This document shows positions 52,032 through 59,111 of a DNA stretch of 64,000 nt, one piece after another. Where the stretch lies: NCBI RefSeq assembly GCF_920984665.1, contig NZ_CAKLBP010000005.1, positions 1 to 64,000 on the forward strand, given 5' to 3'. Every line of letters begins with the position of its first letter. Position 1 is the stretch's first letter. The position numbers and the translations under genes are program-made. The DNA comes from Pedobacter sp. Leaf170. Lineage in GTDB: Bacteria > Bacteroidota > Bacteroidia > Sphingobacteriales > Sphingobacteriaceae. The notes under the pieces were generated by a model. The model was not told the origin of the DNA. It ran no database searches and saw only the letters and a program-made list of their open reading frames with translations.

Positions 52032-52562
52032 ATGAATAAATTTGGCTTCTTACTCTTTCTATTGTCTTTGTTTGCGCAAATCTCTAAAGCACAATTATCT
52101 AATAAAGAGATAGCTATATTAAAAGTTGATTTAGTTAAGGCTGTAGATAATACAAGTCTTACAGATTCTCTTTTAAAAAGATTAAATGCATTATCAAACA
52201 AAAATGCATTGTTAACTGGTTATACCGCTACGTTGGAAGCCTTAAAAGCTAAACATGCATGGAATCCATACAATAAAATTAAGTTTGTAAAGCGCTCATT
52301 ATCAACTATGCAAAAAGCTATCAACATGGATAAAGAAAACATGGAAATTAGATTTATGCGCTTTTCTATCGAGCATTTTACACCTGGCTTTTTAGGTTTT
52401 AGTAAAGATTTAGATGAAGACAGGAAAGAGATTGTAAAGCATTATCAAAACAATAATTTCGGTTTGGCTGATGATCAACTCATAAAAAACGTGGCTAAAT
52501 TTATGATTGAAAGCAAACGTTGCACGGCTGCGGAAATAAAGATTTTTAAAAAATACATTTAA
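52032..52562 (+). CDS. hypothetical exported protein in the carotenoid cluster
   Basis: The 176-residue protein has a signal peptide (FGFLLFLLSLFAQISKA, then QLS), followed by a helical mature part: KEIAILKVDLVKAVDNTSL, a middle region with HAWNPYNKIKFVKRSLSTMQ and AINMDKENMEIRFMRF, and a C-terminal helix ending FKKYI. Its ATGA-type junction with the lycopene cyclase gene (stop and start overlap at 52562) implies translational coupling, so it probably acts with carotenoid synthesis or pigment placement in the envelope. No known domain is recognised. Confidence 0.65.
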   Translation: MNKFGFLLFLLSLFAQISKAQLSNKEIAILKVDLVKAVDNTSLTDSLLKRLNALSNKNALLTGYTATLEALKAKHAWNPYNKIKFVKRSLSTMQKAINMDKENMEIRFMRFSIEHFTPGFLGFSKDLDEDRKEIVKHYQNNNFGLADDQLIKNVAKFMIESKRCTAAEIKIFKKYI

Positions 52563-53254
52563 TGAAGTTTATATATCTGCTGATTAATATTGGTGTAATC
52601 TTATTTCCACTTTTACTTTCGTTTGATAAGAAAGTACACTTCTTTAGCAAATGGAAATTTGTTATTCCTGCTATTTTAATTACCGGAGTGGTTTTTTTAA
52701 TATGGGATTTACTTTTTGTTAAGCTAAATGTTTGGTCATTTAATCCTGATTATATTGTTGGTATTAAATTTTTTGGATTGCCTTTAGAAGAAATTTTATT
52801 TTTTTTAACAGTGCCTTATGCCTGTATTTTTATTTATGAATGCCTAAATGTTTATTTCCCTAAAAATGATTTGCAGCGGTATAGTTTGGCACTCAGCAAT
52901 TTATTTCTAGGTGTTTGTATTGCAATTTTATTTTTTGGTTACAGTAAATGGTACACGGTAATTAACTTCGGTTTTTTGTTTGTGGTGCTTTTTTATGTTG
53001 AGTACGTAAATGGAAAACTTCGGTTTATGTACAAATTTTACCGAGCTTACCTGGTTTCATTACTTCCGTTTTATATTGTTAATGGATTTTTAACGGCTAT
53101 TCCGGTTGTAATTTATAACAACAATGAAACTTTAAATATGCGTGTTGGAACCATACCTTTCGAAGATCATTTCTATTTGATGAGTCTTTTGTTGATGAAT
53201 GTATTTCTTTACGAGTTTTTTAAAAGTAAAGTAGTGCTTAAAAAAATCGATTAA
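52562..53254 (+). CDS. lycopene cyclase, fused CrtYc-CrtYd type
   Basis: The 230-residue membrane protein has about seven hydrophobic segments and two copies of the lycopene cyclase domain. The first includes FGLPLEEILFFLTVPYACIF (about residues 70-89) and the second VGTIPFEDHFYLMSLLLM (about 194-211). The P-x-E-E and P-x-E-D motifs carry the acidic residues of the heterodimeric cyclase family. It would turn lycopene into beta-carotene, the substrate of CrtZ. It overlaps the gene before it by one base. Confidence 0.87.
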   Translation: MKFIYLLINIGVILFPLLLSFDKKVHFFSKWKFVIPAILITGVVFLIWDLLFVKLNVWSFNPDYIVGIKFFGLPLEEILFFLTVPYACIFIYECLNVYFPKNDLQRYSLALSNLFLGVCIAILFFGYSKWYTVINFGFLFVVLFYVEYVNGKLRFMYKFYRAYLVSLLPFYIVNGFLTAIPVVIYNNNETLNMRVGTIPFEDHFYLMSLLLMNVFLYEFFKSKVVLKKID

Positions 53255-53284
53255 TTTTTTGAAAATGAAAAGACTGTGGTTCTT

Positions 53285-53490
53285 TGATTCTTTAGTCCTG
53301 CTTTACATTACTCCCGATGAAAAGTCTGCATTCATTTCAATTAGGTTTAAGAACAGTGGCTTGCGATTTGCAACCGAACAAATGGAATGCTGTTTTAACT
53401 AACTAACCCCGGTTGCAGCGATACCCCGCAGCGAGTTTTTTACGAGCGAAGCCTGCCTGCCGGACAGGCAGGCGTATAAGCGAAAAACGT
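53285..53490. repeat. dispersed repeat region between crtYcd and the cytochrome b5-like gene
   Basis: TTAGTCCTGC (53290 onward), ACTCCCGATGAAAAGTCTGC, and GTTGCAGCGATACCCCGCAG with TACGAGCGAA...GTATAAGCGAAAAACG resemble worn dispersed repeats. A 23-base palindrome interrupts the last block at 53451-53473. No gene is seen. Confidence 0.45.
53451..53473. repeat. short GC-rich palindrome nested in another repeat
   Basis: The 23-base unit is GCCTGCCTGC, then CGG, then ACAGGCAGGC. It is a near-perfect palindrome with arms GCCTGCCTG and CAGGCAGGC. It lies between GAGCGAA and GTATAAGCGAA and is related to 6537-6557 and 6610-6630. Confidence 0.6.
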
Positions 53491-53511
53491 GATCAAACTT
53501 TAATTTTTGTA

Positions 53512-53519
53512 TAAATTTG
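53512..53519 (+). promoter_or_regulatory. -7 element before the cytochrome b5-like gene
   Basis: TAAATTTG matches TAnnTTTG, 19 bases before the ATG at 53539. No clear -33 TTG. Confidence 0.4.
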
Positions 53520-53538
53520 CGCTTCAAAACATATATAA

Positions 53539-53772
53539 ATGGAATTACCGGCTTACACAAAATCTCAATTAGCCTTACGTAATGGGCAAGATAAGCCAGA
53601 AATTTGGGTTGCCTACAAGGGTATTATTTATGATGTAACGGATAGCCGGTTGTGGCGTAATGGTAAGCATTACGAACATTGGGCGGGGCAAGATTTAACT
53701 GATGAATTGGCCGATGCACCACACACAGAAGCCGTTTTTGAAAAATTTACGCCTATTGCCAGAATGATTTAA
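53539..53772 (+). CDS. cytochrome b5-like heme/steroid-binding domain protein
   Basis: The 77-residue single-domain protein covers a compact cytochrome b5-like fold: QLALRNGQDKPEIWVAYKG, IIYDVTDSRLWRNGKHYEHW and AGQDLTDELADAPHTEAVFE. The His of GKHYEHWAGQDLT and the later His of APHTEA are the likely heme ligands. No signal peptide is seen, so it is cytoplasmic. It may carry electrons or bind heme; the nearby membrane hydroxylase and desaturase genes are interesting but not operonic. The gene stands alone. Confidence 0.82.
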   Translation: MELPAYTKSQLALRNGQDKPEIWVAYKGIIYDVTDSRLWRNGKHYEHWAGQDLTDELADAPHTEAVFEKFTPIARMI

Positions 53773-53850
53773 AAGGTAGCCGCATATTCTAAGATTTTTA
53801 ATTAGGTGGCTTTAAATTACAGGGCTTAAAGATTGGGCGAAAATAGAAAA

Positions 53851-53891
53851 GCCACAGATTAACAGATGAATAAAATCTGTTAATCCGTGGC
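53851..53891 (-). terminator. long perfect-type hairpin after the PfkB kinase
   Basis: GCCACAGATTAACAGAT (53851-53867) pairs with ATCTGTTAATCCGTGGC (53875-53891) with one mismatch around GAATAAA. It lies between two convergent genes (53772 and 53913) and can end both; it also resembles a dispersed palindromic repeat. Confidence 0.55.
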
Positions 53892-53912
53892 CAGAAATAA
53901 TAATTGAAGCTT

Positions 53913-54833
53913 TTATGCTTCTATTGAAAATGCGCTTAAGTTTACAAACTCTTGAATTCTAGCTGAAACATCTTCATCGGTTAGGTTTAACAATTTTTCT
54001 GTTCCGAATTTTTCTACACAGAATGAAGCCAAAGCAGAACCATAAATAATGGCATTTTTCATGTTATTGAAGTTAACGCTTCCAACTTTTGCCAAATAAC
54101 CGATAAAACCACCGGCAAATGTATCGCCTGCGCCAGTTGGATCGAAAACTTCGGCAAGAGGTAAAGCAGGTGCAGAAAAAATCTGATCTTCGTGGAACAA
54201 CAAGGCTCCATGCTCGCCTTTTTTAATAATTAAATATTTCGGACCCATTGCCAGAATTTTCTTCGCAGCTTTAACTAAAGAATATTCTCCAGATAGCTGA
54301 CGAGCCTCAGCATCGTTAATGGTTAAAACATCCACTAGTTTAATGGTTTCCAATAAATCGTCCATCATAATGTCCATCCAGAAATTCATGGTATCCATTA
54401 CAATAAGTTTTGGGCGATTTTTAAGGCGTTTGATAACGGTTTGTTGCACTTGTGGCGTTAGATTGCCTAACATCAAATATTCGCAGTCCTGGTAGCTTTC
54501 AGGGATAATTGGGTCGAAGTTTTCTAATACATTAAGTTCTGTAATTAATGTATCACGACTATTCATATCGTTATGGTACTTACCCGACCAAAAGAAGGAT
54601 TTTTCGCCGGCTTTAATTTGTAAGCCTTCAGTATCAATTCCGTGTTTGGTAAAAGTTTCAATGTCTGATTTTGGGAAATCATCTCCAACAACAGCAACAA
54701 TTTTTGCTTTATTGTAAAAGTAAGAAGCAGCTAAACTTGCGTAGGTTGCAGCTCCACCAACTATTTTATCTGTTTTTCCAAAAGGAGTTTCAATAGCATC
54801 AAAAGCTACAGTACCTATGATTATCAGGCTCAT
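53913..54833 (-). CDS. PfkB-family carbohydrate/nucleoside kinase
   Basis: The 306-residue ribokinase-like enzyme starts at 54833 (MSLIIIGTVAFDAIETPFGK). An in-frame extension to 54947 is rejected because it lacks the family N-terminus. The N-terminal half has GGAATYASLAASYFYNK, with a glycine-rich substrate pocket. The C-terminal signature EVFDPTGAGDTFAGGFIGYL carries the anion hole and catalytic Asp (GAGD). The substrate is not determined; relatives phosphorylate sugars, adenosine or other nucleosides. Two tRNA genes lie upstream on the other strand. Confidence 0.88.
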   Translation of the reverse strand: MSLIIIGTVAFDAIETPFGKTDKIVGGAATYASLAASYFYNKAKIVAVVGDDFPKSDIETFTKHGIDTEGLQIKAGEKSFFWSGKYHNDMNSRDTLITELNVLENFDPIIPESYQDCEYLMLGNLTPQVQQTVIKRLKNRPKLIVMDTMNFWMDIMMDDLLETIKLVDVLTINDAEARQLSGEYSLVKAAKKILAMGPKYLIIKKGEHGALLFHEDQIFSAPALPLAEVFDPTGAGDTFAGGFIGYLAKVGSVNFNNMKNAIIYGSALASFCVEKFGTEKLLNLTDEDVSARIQEFVNLSAFSIEA

Positions 54834-54978
54834 ATATTTTAATTTGAATTTTTTTAAAAATTTTTCACTGCAAATATTGCATAAATAATTTAAAAGCCCT
54901 AATATTGCATTCCCAAAACGAACAAGGGTTTGCAAGCTACAAAGCATAACAAGCCCAGTTTTAGGAAAAAACCAGCAC

Positions 54979-55052
54979 TCCTTCTTAGCTCAGCTGGTTA
55001 GAGCATCTGACTGTTAATCAGAGGGTCGCTGGTTCGAGCCCAGCAGAGGGAG
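54979..55052 (+). tRNA. tRNA-Asn (GUU), copy 1
   Basis: The 74-base gene folds as a standard cloverleaf: acceptor TCCTTCT/AGAGGGA, D arm GCTC..GAGC, anticodon arm CTGACT-GTT-AATCAG (anticodon GTT, 55013-55015), T arm GCTGG-TTCGAGC-CCAGC. CCA is not encoded. It is identical to copy 2, 84 bases downstream, and has its own terminator. Confidence 0.93.
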
Positions 55053-55054
55053 CA

Positions 55055-55083
55055 AAATCCTCACAGTAATGTGGGGATTTTTT
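55055..55083 (+). terminator. terminator after tRNA-Asn copy 1
   Basis: AAATCCTCACA (55055-55065) pairs with TGTGGGGATTT (55070-55080), including one G-T pair, followed by T's. Confidence 0.75.
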
Positions 55084-55136
55084 ATGATAAAATTGTCAAA
55101 TGATTTTGGCTAAAAAAATTTAAACCAGAATAATCT

Positions 55137-55210
55137 TCCTTCTTAGCTCAGCTGGTTAGAGCATCTGACTGTTAATCAGAGGGTCGCTGGTTCGAGCCCA
55201 GCAGAGGGAG
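55137..55210 (+). tRNA. tRNA-Asn (GUU), copy 2
   Basis: The sequence is identical to copy 1 over all 74 bases, with anticodon GTT at 55171-55173. The flanks differ outside the gene apart from a few bases. The downstream hairpin at 55227-55253 serves as terminator. Tandem duplication is the simplest origin. Confidence 0.93.
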
Positions 55211-55226
55211 CTTGATAAATCAAGCT

Positions 55227-55257
55227 AAACCCCACTCCGTCCGAGTGGGGTTTTTTG
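55227..55257. terminator. terminator shared by tRNA-Asn copy 2 and the SGNH gene
   Basis: AAACCCCACTC (55227-55237) pairs perfectly with GAGTGGGGTTT (55243-55253), with T's on the plus strand and reaching the stop codon of the convergent SGNH gene. Confidence 0.8.
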
Positions 55258-56043
55258 CTAAGCATATTTTTTCAAATACTTCAACTTTTTGCTTACTTGC
55301 TTTAGCCAGACTCTAGTCATTAGCTCATGCCCAGCAACCGTAGGATGGATTCCGTCCCAAATCCAATAGGCTGGAGGTACTGATTTTGGAGCATTTTTAA
55401 ACGCAAGCTGAAAATCGACTAATATTGCATTGAATTCTATTGCAAGTTTTCTGATTATGGAACTTAATTTTTCAACAAGCGTTTCGTAGTCATTTAATCG
55501 CTTTTGTACCTTTCCTACGGCGGCAATAAACGGTAAACAAAGCACTAATATTAGGTTTGGATTTTGAGCAATGGATTGACTGATGATTTTTCTATATGTA
55601 TCTTCAAACGCCTGAAAATCTTCGGGTTTGGTAACTGGTTCTGATAACATTTTAGCAACATCATTAATACCTACGAGTATGCTAAGCAAATCGGGTTTAA
55701 AGTTTAAGCAATCTGTTTCCCATCTGGCTTCTAATTGAGAAACCCGATTTCCACTAATACCTTTGTTGTAAAAAATTAAATCTGCCGAAGGAAAATCTGC
55801 ACCCCAACGGCTGGCAATAGAAAATGCATAACCATGCCCCATAATGTGATTGGGGTCTGTATCCCTACCATGCTTTCCATCTGTTATAGAATCTCCCTGG
55901 AACAAAACTGTTAGCCCTTTAGGTTCTAAATATTGCTCTTCAGGTTTTATTTCTAAAGCCTGTAAACCTGCAGGCAATCCAGCGGCAATACCAGCCAATG
56001 CTGTAGAACGTAAAAATGAGCGGCGTGATCGTTTTTCAGTCAT
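55258..56043 (-). CDS. SGNH/GDSL hydrolase with Tat signal
   Basis: The 261-residue enzyme starts best at 56043, where MTEKRSRRSFLRS gives a twin-arginine signal (SRRSFLR, residues 6-12) and a hydrophobic segment TALAGIAAGLPAGLQAL. An ATG at 56112 would add 23 residues before it. The SGNH blocks follow: VLFQGDSITDG (Ser52), GISGNRV, LVGINDVAKM, and DGIHPTVAGH with the catalytic Asp and His. These enzymes hydrolyse esters or act on carbohydrate acyl groups. Folded-state export fits a cofactor-free lipase only by convention. It stands alone. Confidence 0.85.
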   Translation of the reverse strand: MTEKRSRRSFLRSTALAGIAAGLPAGLQALEIKPEEQYLEPKGLTVLFQGDSITDGKHGRDTDPNHIMGHGYAFSIASRWGADFPSADLIFYNKGISGNRVSQLEARWETDCLNFKPDLLSILVGINDVAKMLSEPVTKPEDFQAFEDTYRKIISQSIAQNPNLILVLCLPFIAAVGKVQKRLNDYETLVEKLSSIIRKLAIEFNAILVDFQLAFKNAPKSVPPAYWIWDGIHPTVAGHELMTRVWLKQVSKKLKYLKKYA

Positions 56044-56112
56044 TTTTGATTTAAATTTTTCTAAATCGAATATAGTTTCAATTCTATCATTTAAATAATC
56101 TTTTATCAACAA

Positions 56113-56484
56113 TCCGGTAAACCATTAATAGAAAAGCCAAGTGTAAACAAAAGAAATTAATACTAATAAATGTTTTTATTGCTCAGCATTCTGGGTTGCA
56201 CATAAATACAATAATTTCAAATATTTGCGGAAAATTTTTCCATAAATTACCCGATTTTCTACAAGTTAATTAGATTATTATGTGTGATAAAATAAATATA
56301 AAATGTATTTTTAAAATTACAAATAGACATTTTATTGCATAAAATTAGCTGAAAGACGATTTTATAAGTGTGTGCATAAATATCTTCAATTGTAATAGCC
56401 TTTTGTTTAAATGATTGATTACTAATGGCTTTAAAATTGCAATTATTTGGTTGCTTGTGGATTGTTAATCAGCGAAAACAGATA
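56113..56484. other. AT-rich intergenic region with no gene seen
   Basis: The gap of about 370 bases between the SGNH gene and the tandem secreted-protein genes is strongly AT-rich. I see no complete hairpin terminator, RNA gene or repeat of the families above. It probably holds the promoter of the array. Confidence 0.4.
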
Positions 56485-57309
56485 ATGCAAAAATTTAAAA
56501 ATATTACTTTAACACTTATTATTGGTACGCTTTTCTTTTGTGCTTACGGTCAGAGTGGTATTGGTACAAAAGCGCCTGTTGCAAGTGCAATTCTAGAATT
56601 AAATTCTACAAATAAAGGTTTTAAAGGTCCTGGCATTGCCCTGCAAAGCCGGCTTGATCAAAGTTTGACTCCCGAAAGAGGATTGATCGTTTATAATACT
56701 GCAACAGCTGGCGTTAGTCCAGATAATGTTTATGGTAACAGATATTATTTTTGGAATGGTAGTGAATGGGTTTCTTTACCAGGATTAACAGCTGTAGAAG
56801 AACTCATCACACCCAGGGTTTTTTATGCAAAATCTGTTGTTACACAAACATTTGCTTTTACCAATGATACTCAAGTTTTACCGCTTAGCTTCGAAACTGT
56901 AGATTTAAATACTGCCAATATCATTACACCTAACCTTGCAGGTACAGCTTTTCGTATAAATAAAACGGGTTTGTATGAGCTCTCATCATTTATGAGTTAT
57001 AATCCAAACGGTTCAAATGATAGAGCTTTGCAAAACTTAATTATTCAGAAAGGAACGAGCGCAACTGGTCCCTGGGTTGCAGTTGCGGGCTCACGTGGAA
57101 ATTGGGGTCAAGGTTCGGTTTCAGATTTTAAAACAGTTATTATTCCTATCATGGCAGTCAGGTTAAATGATGGTGAATTCATCCGTGTAATAACGGCTTG
57201 TCCATATCCAACCGGTGGTTCTGCTCAAGGTTTAGGTACAATAAGTATTACAACCAACACGCCGGTAGCCAAATCTTTAAATGTTAGGTTAATTGATTTT
57301 ACATTATAA
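56485..57309 (+). CDS. secreted protein of a tandem paralogous family, member 1
   Basis: The 274-residue protein starts at 56485 (MQKFKNITLTLIIGTLFFCAY signal, then GQS), preferred over a 56425 start without signal. The mature N-terminus GIGTKAPVASAILELNSTNK GFKGPG-like block (split here at residue 45) is the hallmark of a Bacteroidota adhesin-like family. The C-terminal half has a jelly-roll look, with FRINKTGLYELSSFMSYNPN and MAVRLNDGEFIRVI. It is the first of three tandem paralogues. It may be a surface or fibre-like protein; its function is unknown. Confidence 0.65.
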   Translation: MQKFKNITLTLIIGTLFFCAYGQSGIGTKAPVASAILELNSTNKGFKGPGIALQSRLDQSLTPERGLIVYNTATAGVSPDNVYGNRYYFWNGSEWVSLPGLTAVEELITPRVFYAKSVVTQTFAFTNDTQVLPLSFETVDLNTANIITPNLAGTAFRINKTGLYELSSFMSYNPNGSNDRALQNLIIQKGTSATGPWVAVAGSRGNWGQGSVSDFKTVIIPIMAVRLNDGEFIRVITACPYPTGGSAQGLGTISITTNTPVAKSLNVRLIDFTL

Positions 57310-57310
57310 T

Positions 57311-58168
57311 ATGAAGAAATTAAAATCCTTTCCAATTTATGTTTTTTCAATATTTTCTGCCATATATGGTCAGGAGTTAAAAGCACAGGGTACGGGAATA
57401 GGAACAAAAACACCGCATGCATCCACTATATTAGAAGTCAGTTCTTCATTAAAGAACGGTGGCGTTTTAGTGCCAAAAGTTAACCTTAAAGCAGGAGATG
57501 ATATTTTAACCATTCCTAATCCGGCAATAGGTTTAATGGTTTATAATACTAATACTGCAGGCATAAAGCCTAATAATGTAGAAGCCGACCATCATTATTT
57601 TTGGAATGGAAGCAGTTGGATAGATATTGCCGACATTAATACAATAAAGAAATTATTATTGCCTCAGGTATTTTTTTGTCAGGAACCAGTAGAACAAGAA
57701 TTAACAAGTGCAAATCTGACCGCTATAAATGGGGGTTCGGATGTTGTAGTAACCTTTAATAATATTTATGTTCTTACAAATAATGGTGGTAATGTAAGCT
57801 TAAATAATAATCGATTTACCATTAATAATACAGGTGAATACGAAATATCTGGTTACATTAATTACAATCCGCATATAAATAATAATGCAAACTCAAATAC
57901 TAATTTACTGTATAAAATTCAACGCTCTACAAATGGTGGCACGAACTGGGTAACTGTGGCGCAAACCACCTTAGTTTGGGGTAAAGATACAGGTGGTTTT
58001 TCGAGAACATTAATTTCTCCACCATCAATTATCCACCTTGATAAAAATGATGTAATCCAACTGGTAATAAGTAAAACATTTGGTAGCAATCATCAATCAC
58101 CTGCTACCATAAGTGTTCCCGGAGGATTAAATTTTTCAAAAAACATAAGAATATTTAAGCTTGACTAA
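57311..58168 (+). CDS. secreted protein of a tandem paralogous family, member 2
   Basis: The 285-residue paralogue starts one base after the stop of member 1. The signal peptide is KSFPIYVFSIFSAIYGQEL-like. The mature start GTGIGTKTPHASTILEVSSS matches members 1 and 3. Shared blocks include GLMVYNTNTAGIKPNNV and HHYFWNGSSWIDIAD in the middle, then FTINNTGEYEISGYINYNP and IHLDKNDVIQLVIS in the C-terminal jelly-roll-like part. Tight spacing means co-translation with both neighbours. No catalytic residues are apparent. Confidence 0.65.
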   Translation: MKKLKSFPIYVFSIFSAIYGQELKAQGTGIGTKTPHASTILEVSSSLKNGGVLVPKVNLKAGDDILTIPNPAIGLMVYNTNTAGIKPNNVEADHHYFWNGSSWIDIADINTIKKLLLPQVFFCQEPVEQELTSANLTAINGGSDVVVTFNNIYVLTNNGGNVSLNNNRFTINNTGEYEISGYINYNPHINNNANSNTNLLYKIQRSTNGGTNWVTVAQTTLVWGKDTGGFSRTLISPPSIIHLDKNDVIQLVISKTFGSNHQSPATISVPGGLNFSKNIRIFKLD

Positions 58169-58169
58169 T

Positions 58170-59045
58170 ATGAAACTTATGATGAAGAATTTTATGCTGA
58201 TACTGCCAATGGTTATGTTCTGCTTAATAACAAAAAACCTTTCGGCGCAATCTACAGGTGTACAAACACGAACGCCAAAATCATCAGCTTTATTAGATAT
58301 GGATGTTTCAAATTTAGCAGATGGTGCAAAGAAAGGATTTTTAATGAGCCGGGTTAGCCTTACCAGAACTAATTTGGCTGCTCCGGTTAATCTGCCGGTT
58401 AGCGGTTTATGGGTTTTTAATACCAATACTACAACAGGTTTAAACGCGGTGAAGGGTAATAATGTTTACATGTGGAACGGTAGCGCATGGGAACCATATT
58501 CTTCAACATTAGAGATACAAACAAGAATTTCTCCTGATGATTTTTTTATGAAATCTCCAACAGATTTTCTAATGTCGGGTGTAGCATTAACAGGCTTTAA
58601 CACAGGGCTTTTGGTGCCAGTGCCTTGGGAAGCAGGTAGTGTGGCTATTTCTAATCCAACTTATGTAACATTAGATGCTAACCTGGAAAGTTTTACCATA
58701 AATACGTCAGGGTATTATGAGATTTCAGGATTTTTAAATTATAATCCAAAAATTAATGATAACAATAGTAAAACGGCCCTATGTTCGATATTACAAATTA
58801 ACAAATTGGGTGTTTGGACAGATAGAATTGGAATAAACTCTACTTTTGAAGAAATGGCGACCAATACGGTGCAAACGATTACGATTCCGTTTGATATTAT
58901 AAAACTGGATGCCGGAGACAAATTTAGAATTGTAATTACCAAACCCATAATTGGAGGAAATGTTAACCACACTTCTACGGCTGGAATAACATCAATAGTT
59001 GGAGATTTAAGGAAATCTTTCAGAATTACTTATATCAATCAATAA
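58170..59045 (+). CDS. secreted protein of a tandem paralogous family, member 3
   Basis: The 291-residue paralogue starts one base after the stop of member 2. The signal is FMLILPMVMFCLITKNLSA, then QS. The mature start TGVQTRTPKSSALLDMDVSN is a divergent version of the shared N-terminal motif, with LWVFNTNTTTGLNAVKGNNV and MWNGSAWEPYSS in the middle and FTINTSGYYEISGFLNYNPK and IIKLDAGDKFRIVITKP in the C-terminal domain. The three genes end with a convergent TonB receptor gene. The fold is probably C1q/TNF-like, as an inference. Confidence 0.65.
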   Translation: MKLMMKNFMLILPMVMFCLITKNLSAQSTGVQTRTPKSSALLDMDVSNLADGAKKGFLMSRVSLTRTNLAAPVNLPVSGLWVFNTNTTTGLNAVKGNNVYMWNGSAWEPYSSTLEIQTRISPDDFFMKSPTDFLMSGVALTGFNTGLLVPVPWEAGSVAISNPTYVTLDANLESFTINTSGYYEISGFLNYNPKINDNNSKTALCSILQINKLGVWTDRIGINSTFEEMATNTVQTITIPFDIIKLDAGDKFRIVITKPIIGGNVNHTSTAGITSIVGDLRKSFRITYINQ

Positions 59046-59111
59046 TAATAGCGAGCACTGTTTTTTGTGAGAAGTAAGATAGGCGCAAATATTTAATTGC
59101 GCCTTTTCTTT

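Noticed and set aside
50444..53254. A hidden phytoene synthase gene
   Set aside because: The proteins between crtI and crtYcd and in the neighbouring gaps lack the DXXXD prenyl-binding motifs; the 176-residue protein is too short and is exported.
54834..54947. N-terminal extension of the PfkB kinase
   Set aside because: The extension precedes the typical family start MSLIIIGTVAFDAIE and contains no known targeting signal.
54979..55210. Duplicated tRNA genes as att sites of an integrated element
   Set aside because: No integrase, excisionase or foreign gene lies beside them; only terminators and ordinary genes.
56113..56484. Riboswitch or small RNA before the tandem secreted-protein genes
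   Set aside because: No stable hairpin or known consensus could be recognised in this AT-rich stretch.
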